From Tillus elongatus (taxonomy: Eukaryota > Arthropoda > Insecta > Coleoptera > Cleridae), in contig OZ023265.1 of the NCBI GenBank assembly GCA_964006375.1, forward strand, positions 10,015,795 through 10,079,794: a stretch of DNA of 64,000 nucleotides, written 5' to 3'. The notes beneath the pieces are model-generated. The model saw nothing but the letters and a program-made list of their open reading frames with translations, did no database searches and was not told the origin of the DNA. Below are positions 36,075 to 49,380 of the stretch, piece by piece (position 1 is the stretch's first letter; every line of letters starts with the position of its first letter). Both the position numbers and the translations under genes were made by a program.

Positions 36075-36151
36075 GTGGTGAAAATCCATGTAGGCTTACA
36101 ATTTACATTACATGTTGGGTGTTGTATTTCTGCGTAACTTAAAAAAAAATT

Positions 36152-36461
36152 CTGGACGCAGCAAGTGCGTTATGGTAGCGAATTTTCATTAAATGCTTCA
36201 TATTTGAAAAGCTCAATCTGCTATAACCTATAAGGTTGACCAAGAAACGGATTTTTTCGGTTAAACTTAAAGTTTACTTTTTAATTTATGTACGTTTTCA
36301 AACAATAAAGTTATTTTGATGAAACATGGCACATTCTTTTTACTATATATGTTATACTGGTAATCAAATTTGATGCCTGCTTTCTGGAAAAAAACACACA
36401 TATTTGCTATTAAAAACATTTTAATAAAAATTCACTACCATAACGCACTTGCTGCGTCCCG
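36152..36461 (+). repeat. MITE-like element bounded by end A repeats
   Basis: End A at 36152 and inverted end A ending at 36461, 310 bp; closest to the 19359-19672 copy over its whole length. Confidence 0.8.
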
Positions 36462-36696
36462 AACCTTTTACAAATGTATTTGTGTTACGGAATACGTATA
36501 ACCAGGCTTCTAAAAAATTAAGCATGCTACATTTGATATTTCATATACGGCTTTCAGGATGTTTGCTCCAGTAAGCCAAAATGGCATTGAACTACACATT
36601 TTTGTACAAAAAGATAACGTAACATAGCGAAATTTTCCCAAAAACCATTAGCCATACCTGATTCGACATTCAACTTGTTGATCATATAAAAAACTC

Positions 36697-37308
36697 CTGG
36701 ACGCAGCAAGTGCGTTATGGTAGTGAATTTTCATAGAAATGATCTGTCACATTATATTTTATTATAACTTTTTTTGCTTATAACATAGAAATCTAAATTT
36801 TGGCGTTTAGTTTACTTTTTATATCGTAAACCCACCTACCAAATTTGGTTATCATAGATTTTTAATTTATTAAGAAAAAAACTTTTTTCAAATAAAAACT
36901 TAAAATTTTTCCGGAAAACCTCGTCCAATTTTTTTGATTAACGAACTTATTAAAGCCATTCACAAAGGGAAGGTACGTGCCTAATTTTATCAAAATCGGC
37001 CCTTTATTCTTTGAGATAAAAAAATTTTTCGAATAAAAACTTAAAATTTTTCCGGAAGACCTCGTTCGATTTTCTTGACTAACAAACTTGTCAAAGTCAT
37101 TTACAAATGGAAGGCACATGCCAAATATAATTAAAATCGGGCTATTATTTTTTGATATAAGAATTTTTTTCGAATGAAAACTCAAAATTTTCCCGGAAAA
37201 CCTCGTCCGATTTTCCTGACTAACGAACTTATCTAAGCCATTGACAAAAGAAAGGTACATGCCAAATTTTATCAAAATCGGCCCATTATTTTTTGAGTTA
37301 TCGGTGTG

Positions 37309-37404
<96 letters not shown>

Positions 37405-37537
37405 ATATAAAAATTGAAACTGACCTCGGATACGGGTTTTAGGGGTCCTAGTTCGCGCTCATTTGGAAAAAAATTTTCAAAATTCAAAAGTCGGGATCTC
37501 CCCATTAGTGAATTTTTTCTACGAAAATTCACTAAAA
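36697..37537 (-). repeat. Complete HINE-like element with 141-bp tandem repeats
   Basis: Mirror image of the 765-1613 element: end A at 36697, the AAATTTGG block, three 141-bp units (about 36890-37290), (TA)n at about 37313-37400, the GGAGATC block and end-B hairpin at 37505-37537. About 840 bp. The units hold one open - strand frame of 150 codons with the repeated peptide block [17 protein letters not shown]. Confidence 0.75.
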
Positions 37538-37885
37538 AGTAACTGTTTTTTTACACAATATGGTCCGCATAATGAACAATATGTGCAGCAAAGAAGAAAT
37601 ATAAAAAGTAAATGGAGTGTACACAAACTAAAAGGTACTACACTATTTATACTTAAACTGGCAACACTGGCTGCATGAGTGGTTACTACTGGACCTCTAA
37701 AAAGACTGTAACAGCGGCAGAAGCAGAAGTCAATGGAAGCCGGGTGTGTTCGGTAAGAGCAAATTTTGGGAAGAAACTATTGACTATTAATAACAACAAT
37801 TGACGAAAAACGATGCGAGTTGTAAGGAAAAAAATAGTTATACTACAGAGGTGATAAATGATGATAAGTACAATAGAGTTATATA

Positions 37886-38217
37886 TGTGGCGGTGGTTCC
37901 GACCGCAGTGTTTCCGTCAACACTACTCTATGTTTCTGCATAAATACTCTTGACAGTTAAACGTTGCGTTACGTTATGCGACAGCCAGCTGTTAAGAACT
38001 ACGGCATATAAGAGACACCAGGCGATCTCTCTCTCTCCTCGCTACCAACCGCTACAGTGAACACACGTCCTCTACGCTCGGTCAGTTATCTGCTATGTAC
38101 TCGTGTACTGTTGTAACTGTTATAGTTAAATGTATCATATAGTTTATTCAGTTAGTGAAATAATAAAGTATATTAAATGTTTACGTATGGATTTAATATC
38201 AACAAGTGCAATTAACA
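37886..38217 (+). mobile_element. Probable solo LTR (gypsy-like)
   Basis: Starts TGTGGCGGTGG and can end at ATTAACA. It has a CATATAAGAG TATA-like box near 38005, a TC-rich downstream stretch (CGATCTCTCTCTCTCC), and AATAAAG near 38161. This layout of U3, R and U5 is typical of insect Ty3/gypsy LTRs. A clear 4-5 bp target duplication could not be fixed and there is no second LTR, so the boundaries are tentative. Confidence 0.4.
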
Positions 38218-38384
38218 TCCATATTATATAATCGTAAATACTGCCAATGATTAACAATCAGTGAATTCAGTATTATTGACATTTCTGTGAAACTTAAAAA
38301 TGAATTTCATGAGTCAATGACAATAATAGCAGCTGTCATTGACTAACCAAGAGCAACCACATACTTGATCTGTGATTTAAACAT

Positions 38385-38650
38385 AAATGTTTTAAATTTG
38401 AATAGCTCAATTTTCTGTAACCCTAGAAAGCTGAATTTTGGCACATAGTTAGGTCTTTCCCAAAGCAATATGTAGACCAAATTTTATCGAAATTTTCGGT
38501 AAAAAAAATTTTTTTGAAAGAAAACTCAAAATGTTCCCGGAAAACCCCGTCCGATTTTCCTGGCCAACGAACTCATCCAAGCCATTAATAAAATAAAGGC
38601 ACTTGCCGAGTTGCATCGAAATCGGTTAATTATTTTTTGAGTTATCAGAC

Positions 38651-38744
<94 letters not shown>

Positions 38745-38868
38745 TCAAATTGACCCCGGATATGGGTTCTAGGGGTCCTAATTCGCGCTCATTTGAAAAA
38801 ATTTTTACAAAGTCTCACCATCGATACCTCTCTATTAGTGAATTTTTATTAAAAAAATTCACTAATAA
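38385..38868 (-). repeat. HINE-like element abutting the ODAD4 exon 3 acceptor
   Basis: Interior block with GAATTTTGGCACATAGTTAGG (read in two parts), (TA)n at about 38656-38738, the CCGGATATGGG block and end-B hairpin at 38833-38868. Its edge is only 44 bp from the exon 3 acceptor. A close relative lies at 52.62-53.13 kb. Confidence 0.7.
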
Positions 38869-38912
38869 CGCATTTCGTTTTTGTAGAATATAATCTCTTA
38901 TCTATATTGCAG

Positions 38913-39227
38913 TCTCTACTGACGCCAGAGAATTCAACCGTTCCCATAAGCATCACACCGACCGATTTGAGTAAGCCTTCCACAGCTAAAAGCAACCATC
39001 AACGTCCGACGACATCAGTGAAGACCAAGTCCGCAAAGAAAAGCCGATTACTTAGAGAATTAGCACCTGACAAGGATTATCTAGACAGTCTTATGAACAA
39101 CCCTAACATCAAGTGTAAATATAAAGAAGATGACTCGACCATTGTAAACTGCATCAAAGACACTGTAGATTATCTTAATGCTCGACAGGAGTTCTGGAGG
39201 CAGCAACTGCCGCCTCATCTTAAATGA
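38913..39227 (+). CDS. ODAD4: ODAD4/TTC25 exon 3: C-terminal coding exon
   Basis: 104 codons plus TGA at 39225-39227. The acceptor TCTATATTGCAG is preceded by a T-rich tract, phase 0. After a Ser/Thr/Lys-rich linker (NHQRPTTSVKTKSAKKSRLL) comes the family's conserved block: LLRELAPDKDYLDSLM, then YLNARQEFWRQQ. Both pieces correspond in order and spacing to the middle of vertebrate ODAD4. The predicted insect protein (372 residues over three exons) therefore stops right after the FWRQQ block, while the vertebrate protein, about 670 residues, continues with more TPRs. Either the insect form is short, or an alternative downstream exon lies beyond this stop. Confidence 0.87.
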   Translation, partial: SLLTPENSTVPISITPTDLSKPSTAKSNHQRPTTSVKTKSAKKSRLLRELAPDKDYLDSLMNNPNIKCKYKEDDSTIVNCIKDTVDYLNARQEFWRQQLPPHLK

Positions 39228-39362
39228 ATAATGTAGTCGTTTATTTAATGTTAAAAGCTTTAGAGATAACAGTGTTACATTTATTGAGCTAAGAGTTTTA
39301 GACGGTTATAAAAATGTTGATGTTTTATTTCACCGTTAAAATATGTATTTACAGTTGTTAAC

Positions 39363-39368
39363 ATTAAA
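39363..39368 (+). terminator. Candidate polyadenylation signal of ODAD4
   Basis: ATTAAA, the commonest variant signal, about 135 bp after the stop codon and before the next TE (end B at 39512). No canonical AATAAA is seen between. Confidence 0.4.
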
Positions 39369-39511
39369 AGTATAATAAGCACAAATTCAGAAATCTTTTT
39401 GACCTAATTCTGTAACACTCGCAAAACTATTTCAACAAGACGGTGTACCTGCTCTTATTACGATGTTGAAAGCACAAAAGTACTTGCAAACACAAAAGTC
39501 CCTATACAGCT

Positions 39512-39622
39512 TTTAGTGAATTTTTCTTAAAAATCACTAATGAGGCGATCTCGCCTTTGGATTTTGAAAAAATGTCTTCTAAATGAACGCCTACTAGGCC
39601 CCTGGAACAAATATCTCCGAGG

Positions 39623-39688
<66 letters not shown>

Positions 39689-39700
39689 CATACATATATA
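39512..39700 (+). repeat. HINE-like element, truncated after (TA)n
   Basis: End-B hairpin at 39512-39541, GAGGCGATC block, (TA)n at about 39627-39682. It runs into the fold-back element. Confidence 0.6.
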
Positions 39701-39714
39701 AAGATTTCCGCGGT

Positions 39715-40240
39715 CTTTAATGTGAGATATACTTGGTTCCCGGGTTAAACCGCATCCAGAATTTATTAAAACTCAACGATTCGGCTCCTGTTTTGAAGCC
39801 ATTTTCAAGGGGTAATGGAAATATGTAAGGACATGAACTCTAAGGCGTCAATCTACCTACTCCTTAGAGCGATGGACAAAGGTGGGTTGGGTTGTTTTAG
39901 CTCAAATACGGGGCCTCAATATGCATACTCCCCAAACCTCGCCAGAGACCGTCTCGAAGGTCTCACTGTATTACTCTTAGGACTAGAGTTGAACACACTG
40001 AGACCTTAGAGGCGATCTCCGGCAAGATTTGGAGAGTAGGCAGATTGAAGCCCCATAATCGAGCTATAACAACCCAACCCACCTTTGTCTACCGCTCTAA
40101 GGAGTAGGCAGATTGCGGCCTTAGGGGTAATGTCCTTACATATATCCTTTACCTCTTGAAAATGGCTCCAAAACAGAGCCGAAACGTCGAGTTTTAATAA
40201 ATTCTGGACGCGGTTCAACCCGAGAACCAAGTATGTCTGA

Positions 40241-40245
<5 letters not shown>
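39715..40245. mobile_element. Fold-back element with Penelope-type hammerhead-like motifs
   Basis: Two long inverted arms (about 39720-39950 and 40010-40243) around a short centre make an almost complete hairpin. Each arm has the text ACTTGGTTC, CGGGTT, TTTATTAAAACTC, then the motif. In the right arm (+ strand, about 40155-40188): TTGAAAATGGCTCC, loop, GAGCCGAAACGTCG. This parallels the short hammerhead of Penelope-like elements: stem II GGCTC/GAGCC, GAAAC, GUC. However, the CUGANGA box is degraded to UUGAAAA. No protein is encoded. Confidence 0.6.
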
Positions 40246-40336
<91 letters not shown>

Positions 40337-40575
40337 TAGATATATGTATGTATGTATTACATCGATAACTAGAAAAGAATGGAGCGATTTTGATTAAATT
40401 TGGTGAGTGCGTTCCTTTTGCAAGTGGCTGAAATAAGTTCGTTAGCCAGGAAAATCGCATCAGTTTATCCTGGAAAGTTTTGGGGTTTCGTTTGAAAAAA
40501 AGAAACTCGTGTCTCCGGAAATAATAAAGCTATGGCAACCAAATTTGGTATGCTGGTTTATATTATAAAATCAAA
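40245..40575 (+). repeat. HINE-like element fragment with (TA)n
   Basis: (TA)n at about 40245-40334, then GATAGATATATGTATGTATG and the family block (GATAACT, ATTTTGATTAAATTTGG). End B is missing at the left, where it meets the fold-back element. Confidence 0.55.
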
Positions 40576-40578
40576 ATT

Positions 40579-41245
40579 TCGGGACGTAGCAAGTGCGTTA
40601 TTGTAGTGAGTTTTCATAAGAATTGTATACTATTATTATACCGCATATTAGTAAAATTAATACTTTACACTTACACAGACCTTGAAGATCGATTTTAGAG
40701 GTCTTAGGACGCGGACATTTGAAGAATTCTTATGAAAGTGTTACCATCGATATCTCTCTATTATCAAAAAAATATTGTGTTGGAACTCCTTTTGAGAAAA
40801 ATGCCTAACACTCAATTTTCTACGAAGCTAAAAAATTAAATTTTACTATATCGATAGATAGTGTCTCTTTAAAAGAAACTTGTATTAGAAATTTCATTAA
40901 AGTTACGAAAGATTTCCAGAAGCAAACCTAATTCTTATTTAGGAAAGTAAAGTATATGCCAAATTATAAACGTAGTGGTTATTTTTCCTTATTGATCACT
41001 AGAATGAATTCGTTTTAGTCAACTCAACCAAACCGGTTTCTTCATTATCAACAATAAGAAAATGTCTGCTGAACATTATAATTTCAGAGTCACAGGTGAC
41101 AAAGTTATTCAGCCGTTTTAAACAAAAATTAGATCTTGTTCAAAACGTATGAAATCTGTACACTATTGCTTCTCCAAGTGTCAAAATAAAACAAAAAAAC
41201 CATACATTCATCGAGCTGGAATCGATCACGAGCTCCTTTGCTCAT
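40579..41245 (+). repeat. End-A family element related to the 27.9 and 57.6 kb copies
   Basis: A degenerate end A (GGGACGTAGCAAGTGCGTTA) at 40579, then GTTACCATCGATATCTCTC, CCAGAAGCAAACC, CAACAATAAG and GATCTTGTTCAAAACG blocks shared in order with the two long copies. It ends around the degenerate tRNA-like module (ATCGAGCTGGAATCGATCAC). Confidence 0.6.
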
Positions 41246-43060
41246 TTCTCATGTTTCTTGTGATCTGTCGTTGCGACAGACAAAATTTGATTAACTAATA
41301 TATTGTTGTCGGCTTTTTATTATTCTAACACGGTCGTAAAAGTTTTTCTACTTCCTCTTCGCCAGTTTCTCCACATAATTTATGTAAATTTACCAGAAGC
41401 CCCTTTCTGTATTATGCATATACGACTTACATATCTAGATGTTATTTGTTGTAATGAAACTCTGTTGAAATGCATAAGATAAACCTCCCTCGTTCCAATA
41501 CCGTAAAATGGATGCGAAGAATTGATGCAATAGTCGTCTAAACGCTCACTCAGCTTTGTTCTGAAGTTTCTCAGTTTTATCTGAAGCACAGCAAGTGAGA
41601 AAGGAACTGTTTACAGCGATTAGTCTGCAGAATCTTTGCGAATGCCCCTAGAGGATTGTGACATTCTGTAAAGGAAAGGCTAAGATAGTGTCTCTCAAGG
41701 GGAGACAACATGCTTCCACACTCTGATATTTTCAGCTGTGTTTCCTTCTAAAACAGATGCTTTGATTCCGAGGAAACTTTTGTAATGAGTTTTGTCTAGA
41801 ATGCAGTGATATTTTCTTTTGTTGTGGCAGAATTTCAACTAGAAATAAAGAATCGCAAATTTATTACGTTAGTTATTCGCATTTGCCTGTACGGAAATCT
41901 ATTTCTAAGTGCAACGTCTGTATAGACAGGGTGTTCAATATGGTGATTAGGAATCTGAAAATAATGCTCCAAATTGCATCATAACTTCCACATAGGTGTG
42001 ATAATTTACTCTCCTCGGAAACATATTCCTATGAAATTAATTTAGAGCCCATGACTTGACCACAAAGAAAATATGACAGACCGGGAGACAAAAAAATTTT
42101 ACTTCCAAAATCATGTTTTCTATATGTTTTGAGACTTTTTAGCCCTTTAAGCAAAAAAAATTTTAATTTTTTTTTTTTCGAAAACCGTGCATTATAACGA
42201 TTTCAGAGAAGAGTACATCATTATTAGAAAATGCTGTATAGTTTTAAGGTTTGATACAAATAGTGTCAAAAATCCAAAGTTTAAAAAGAAAATGCTGCAA
42301 ATTAAATCATAACTTCGACACGACTGTGATAATTTACTCTTCACAAAGACATTCTCATAGAATCAATTTAGGGCCCATGACTTGACCACAAAGAAAATAT
42401 TTGTATTTCTGAACCTATAAACTTTTGAAACGTTATATCACTCGAGTTTTATTAAAAAAATGTCAATTTTCATCAAATCACCTCTTATTGATCCTTCACC
42501 CGCTGGAGCCGTCTTATTCAGAAACAATTCGAAGCGTTCCTTTGTGGGGTGCTAACTGGATACTAAATTTGAGGATGATATCTCAATTGTTAGAAAGTCA
42601 TTGCGCCAATTAACAGACAGACGCACATGCCGACACACCGACAGACGGATCAACCGACAGACAAAAAAATGTTCGTTCCAGAATCAAGTTTTCTATATGT
42701 TTTGATACTTTTACACCGTTTTAGCAAAAAAAATCGTGATTTTTCTCAACAATATTCCACCCCCATGAATACAACCCCTAATTTAATTTCATGCGCCGTA
42801 TCACAATTTGTGATATGTGTTTGTGATGTGTGCCAAAAACGTGAAATGTTACAGAACAATTGAAATAACTCAAAAATGACGAACGGTATCAATTTTTTTC
42901 TTACAAGCATGCATTATAATTTGATGGAAAATAGAAAAATGCAATGACAGGGTGTTCTATTGAAAAAAGAAAGTGTGTATCACCAACAACTTATGGACCA
43001 GCCTGTGATTGTCGAAATAGGTTTATAAGATGCAGCCTGAGACACCCTCTAAATAACTTA
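41246..43060. other. No gene; includes a diverged ~330-bp tandem duplication
   Basis: Two copies of a block (AATTTACTCT, then GGGCCCATGACTTGACC and CACAAAGAAAATAT) at about 41960-42085 and 42290-42400. A second pair (ACAGACAAAAAAAT, TTTTCTATATGTTTTGA) lies near 42090-42135 and 42655-42710. A CAGACAGACG-rich stretch is at 42613-42662. Reads as decayed, unidentified repeats. No coding motif. Confidence 0.45.
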
Positions 43061-43439
43061 TATAATGTTTTCTCATATCTTGTATAATAGCGGATATATT
43101 GAGCTGTGCCGCAGAAATACGTCACACTGTATATGTGTAAGGAGACAGAAACTGAAACTTACCCCCTATATGGGTTGTGGTTCTAGTTCGCGCTCATTTG
43201 AGGAAATCTTTTTAAAGTCGCGGTCTTCTCATGAACGATTTTTTATACAAAAATTTGGACTATTAAACCGTAAACCCTATAGGTGAAACTACTGCCAAAG
43301 CATCACAAAGAGGGACTACTTGAAATGGATTTTCAGAAAATATTTTAGTAAAAATGAAGGACAATGATGGTTGAAGCTCAAACTTAAGGCTTTGTAAAAC
43401 ACACATTTTTTTCTACATAATCCCTATTTGTTTCAGATT

Positions 43440-44096
<657 letters not shown>

Positions 44097-45040
44097 ATAG
44101 TGTGTCCCAAATTGGATGGGAGAATGTATTGCTATCTTCGTTATTATTAGGGATGAGGAGACGGTTAAATTAGCAATGTTTTGTAGAATTTCATGCTCAT
44201 TTCAAATGTGACTTAAATTTTGCCCTGCCTTTTTTCGTTTTCGAGTTATTTTGAAAAAACCAAAATTTGTCGATTTCTTTTTTCTTCAATATCTAAGTAG
44301 GCGTTGATCTGACATGTTTAAGACTTGCACATTATCAGGATACTTTTTACAGAGTAATTTTTGTGTGCTATTCTCAACTTTGTTTTTGAGCTACAGGTAT
44401 CAACGTTTGTTTCTATTAGGGCAGACATATTGGATTTTTTGCTAATGTGATAGCCTGTGAAAACAGCTTTCTAAAGATGTACATCATGCTTGAGAAATCT
44501 TGTAATTGCACTGACAATTTTGAGAGAAACCGTTTTGAGGATAGTAGGCTATGAAATCCAAAACCAGAATACAAATGACAAAAAAAGTGTTCAAAAAGCA
44601 GTAGGAGTCTAACAATAGACTTCTATTTTTAACATAATTTTCCGTAATGATTCACGATAAAAAAATAGGGACTTTGAGCACACCAATAAATCGGCGCATT
44701 ATTACAAATTATATTTTACATAACAACATTATCCTAAAAAATGTTATAATTTAATTAAATAGGTAAACCTAGTAAACAACGAAATTTACTAACAGAACTC
44801 AATTAAAAGCAGATTAATGATTTACGAAGACGCCTTTGAAAATTGATTGATTTCTTAACGTAAGTCAGCTGAAAAACAACAGAAGAAAGGTTGCTATGGA
44901 TATAACACTATCGCGACAATTAAGAATACTGTCATTCTTAATTATCTGAACAATTTGAGGTGTATCTAGCACGTTGCTTAACATTTTGTACTAAATAGTT
45001 TGTTTCCTGTTTATTTTAAATATTATTCAACAATATGTTC

Positions 45041-45250
45041 AGCAATGAAGAATAATTTGACATGTTGGAATGTTATATTCGTTCTAACCGAAATACTGAG
45101 GCAGCTGCAAATTCATATCATAGACGACAACCAAACACCAAAATATTTCCCCATTTAAAGGAAGAAAAACGATTGCAAGACAGATTTGATATTAATGTTT
45201 GGTGCGCCTTATTAGGTAAAAAACTGTTATTTTTATTTGTAGATTAGACA
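45041..45250 (+). pseudogene. N-terminal fragment of a mariner-type transposase
   Basis: ATGTTCAGCAATGAAGAA, then an in-frame TAA where relatives have a Tyr codon, then FDMLECYIRSNRNTEAAANS and YHRRQPNTKIFPH. This looks like the first helix-turn-helix of an ITm-superfamily transposase. It ends without a catalytic domain. The flanking 44.1-45.0 kb sequence may be the rest of that element's 5' side (TGTGTCCCAAATTGGATGGG at 44100). Confidence 0.45.
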
Positions 45251-45353
45251 GCTAATTTTTAAAAATTTCAGGTAACTTCATTGTTGGTCTGTTCTTTTTT
45301 TAAATTAATTTACTATCACTGTCTCAAAGGAATGCAACCACTTACCAGTCACA

Positions 45354-48006
<2,653 letters not shown>

Positions 48007-48551
48007 GTCATTGCGGTTCAATTAGGTCGACCTAGTGTGAAATGAACATATATTTTCTGGTAGATGCGGAGTTAACACTCAACCTGAAAAGTAGTACAAG
48101 GACCATTTAATAATTCTTAGTAAGTAAACAGACATGCTTTAAGGTAGTCATCACTGTCCAATAGACTCAAAACACACCTATGGAAATAAGCATTATTATG
48201 CCACCTGATGCAGAATATAAAATCGATTGACTTACAAATAAAAGAATTCACATCGCATATTTATCAGATAGTAGGTGTAAAAAGATTTCAAGACGTTCTT
48301 TACATAGTGACTTGCTTACCTTCGCTTTGAAAGACCATAAATGAGACGTCGATGGTTATTTAGTACCTGTATCTAAATTATATGGTAATTTTTTGTTCGT
48401 TTTAATTTACTTATATGCATAGGCGGTATAAAATAATAATTATCATAATTAAAGATATCTTGAAGCATCATATTTTAAAATTATATAGACAAATGACATT
48501 TATTTTTAATAAATTATTTGAAACTGCCACATCTGCTAATTGCAAATGAAT
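48007..48551. other. No recognisable feature
   Basis: AT-rich sequence without open frames, repeats shared within the window, or recognisable motifs. Confidence 0.4.
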
Positions 48552-49380
48552 ATACAGTGCGTTTCAAAAGTAAAGAGTACATAAATTTACTCAGTTATGA
48601 GTAGCAAGGAATATACTCAGTTACGTTTGTTAACTGTATTTGAAAACCAAATAAATATTTTTTTAAGTGAAACGATTCTATTTTTATAAAAATTTCGTGA
48701 CGCAGCAAGTGCGTTATAGTAGTGAATTTTCACAAGGATTGTACACTCACTAACGTATATAGAGCCTCGGTGGTTCAGGGGTAAGAACGTGTGCCTCTGA
48801 ACCGAAGGGTACTGGGTTCGATCTCAGGGTTCTCCCTTCACTTTTTCAGTACATACTCTAACATTAACATCCACCGAGGTTCTGGTATTGTATTTGAGCA
48901 AGTTGAAATGACTGCACGTTCCGCCCTTCGGAGGGCGCGTAAAGCCGTCGGTCCGGTGTCCATGCGATGTTGAGCACGTTAAAGATCCTTACCCTCCTTA
49001 CAGATAGGTAAGGGTTCGGCAAAATTTCCAGGATAGTGAGGTGAAACTGCTCCCTGGCGTCGGTGATTGGCCATAGTCCCGGAAATAGGCCGACGTTAAA
49101 GAAACAAAACACACACACACACACTAACGTATATTATTAAAATTAATTCTTTAAATTTAAATGAACCTTGAAGGTCGGTTTTAGAGTTCCTAATAGGCAC
49201 ACATTTGAAGAATTCTTTCGCAAGTGTTACCATCGATATCTCTCTATTATCAAAAAAATCTTGTGTTGTAACTCCTTTTGAGAAAAATGCCCAAAACTCA
49301 ATTTTCGTTGAAGCTAAAAAAAATATGTATTTTGCTATATCTACAGATAGTGTAAGTCTCTTCAAAAGAATCTTGTCTTA
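48552..49380 (+). repeat. Composite repeat block, SINE-interrupted
   Basis: 48552-48696 is a mariner-end-like segment (GTTTCAAAAGTAAAG edge). From 48697 an end-A element (GTGACGCAGCAAGTGCGTTA) follows, with its GTTACCATCGATATCTCTC core to 49380. Inverted counterpart of 21999-22437, with the SINE inserted at 48761. Confidence 0.65.
48761..49121 (+). mobile_element. tRNA-derived SINE with 13-bp target duplication
   Basis: Flanked by CACTAACGTATAT at 48748-48760 and 49122-49134. The tRNA-like head has box A TGGTTCAGGGGTAAG (48771-48785) and box B GGTTCGATCTC (48815-48825). The body contains CCCTTCGGAGGGCGCGTAAA and GCCGTCGGTC, a central core I recognise from SINEs of many invertebrates but cannot name securely, then GAGCACGTTAAAGATCC. 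It ends in a (CA)n tail. A SINE borrows LINE machinery for retroposition; Pol III transcription is inferred from the boxes. Confidence 0.88.

Larger units (their letters stand above)
35297..36102. repeat. Inverted tandem array of a ~320-bp hammerhead-bearing repeat
   Basis: Unit A (about 35297-35616, - strand) and a partial unit B (35617-35721, - strand) are direct tandem copies: TAAGACACG recurs at 35311 and 35629, period 318 bp. Unit C (35722-36102) is the same sequence inverted: CCGGTCTAC recurs at 35737 and 36057, period 320 bp. Shared text includes GTGGCGGCACGTGC, CCATTTCTACCC and GGAGCTGCCGTGACAAC. The unit has no long open frame. Tandem non-coding repeats of a few hundred bp with self-cleaving motifs are the hallmark of metazoan retrozymes. 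Confidence 0.8.
31611..38912 (+). other. ODAD4 intron 2 (about 7.3 kb), TE-filled
   Basis: GTAAGT at 31611 and TATATTGCAG ending at 38912. It contains LTR-like segments, MITEs, a GC-rich fold-back, the hammerhead repeat array and HINE-like elements. No extra exon that keeps frame was recognised. Confidence 0.8.

Noticed and set aside
35297..36102. CRISPR array or satellite DNA as explanation of the repeats
   Set aside because: Eukaryotic context, no short direct repeats with unique spacers; the hammerhead cores explain the unit better than a plain satellite.
44100..45040. Candidate complete second mariner upstream of 45041
   Set aside because: Only an N-terminal frame fragment and one possible terminus are visible; no catalytic domain or matching second end.
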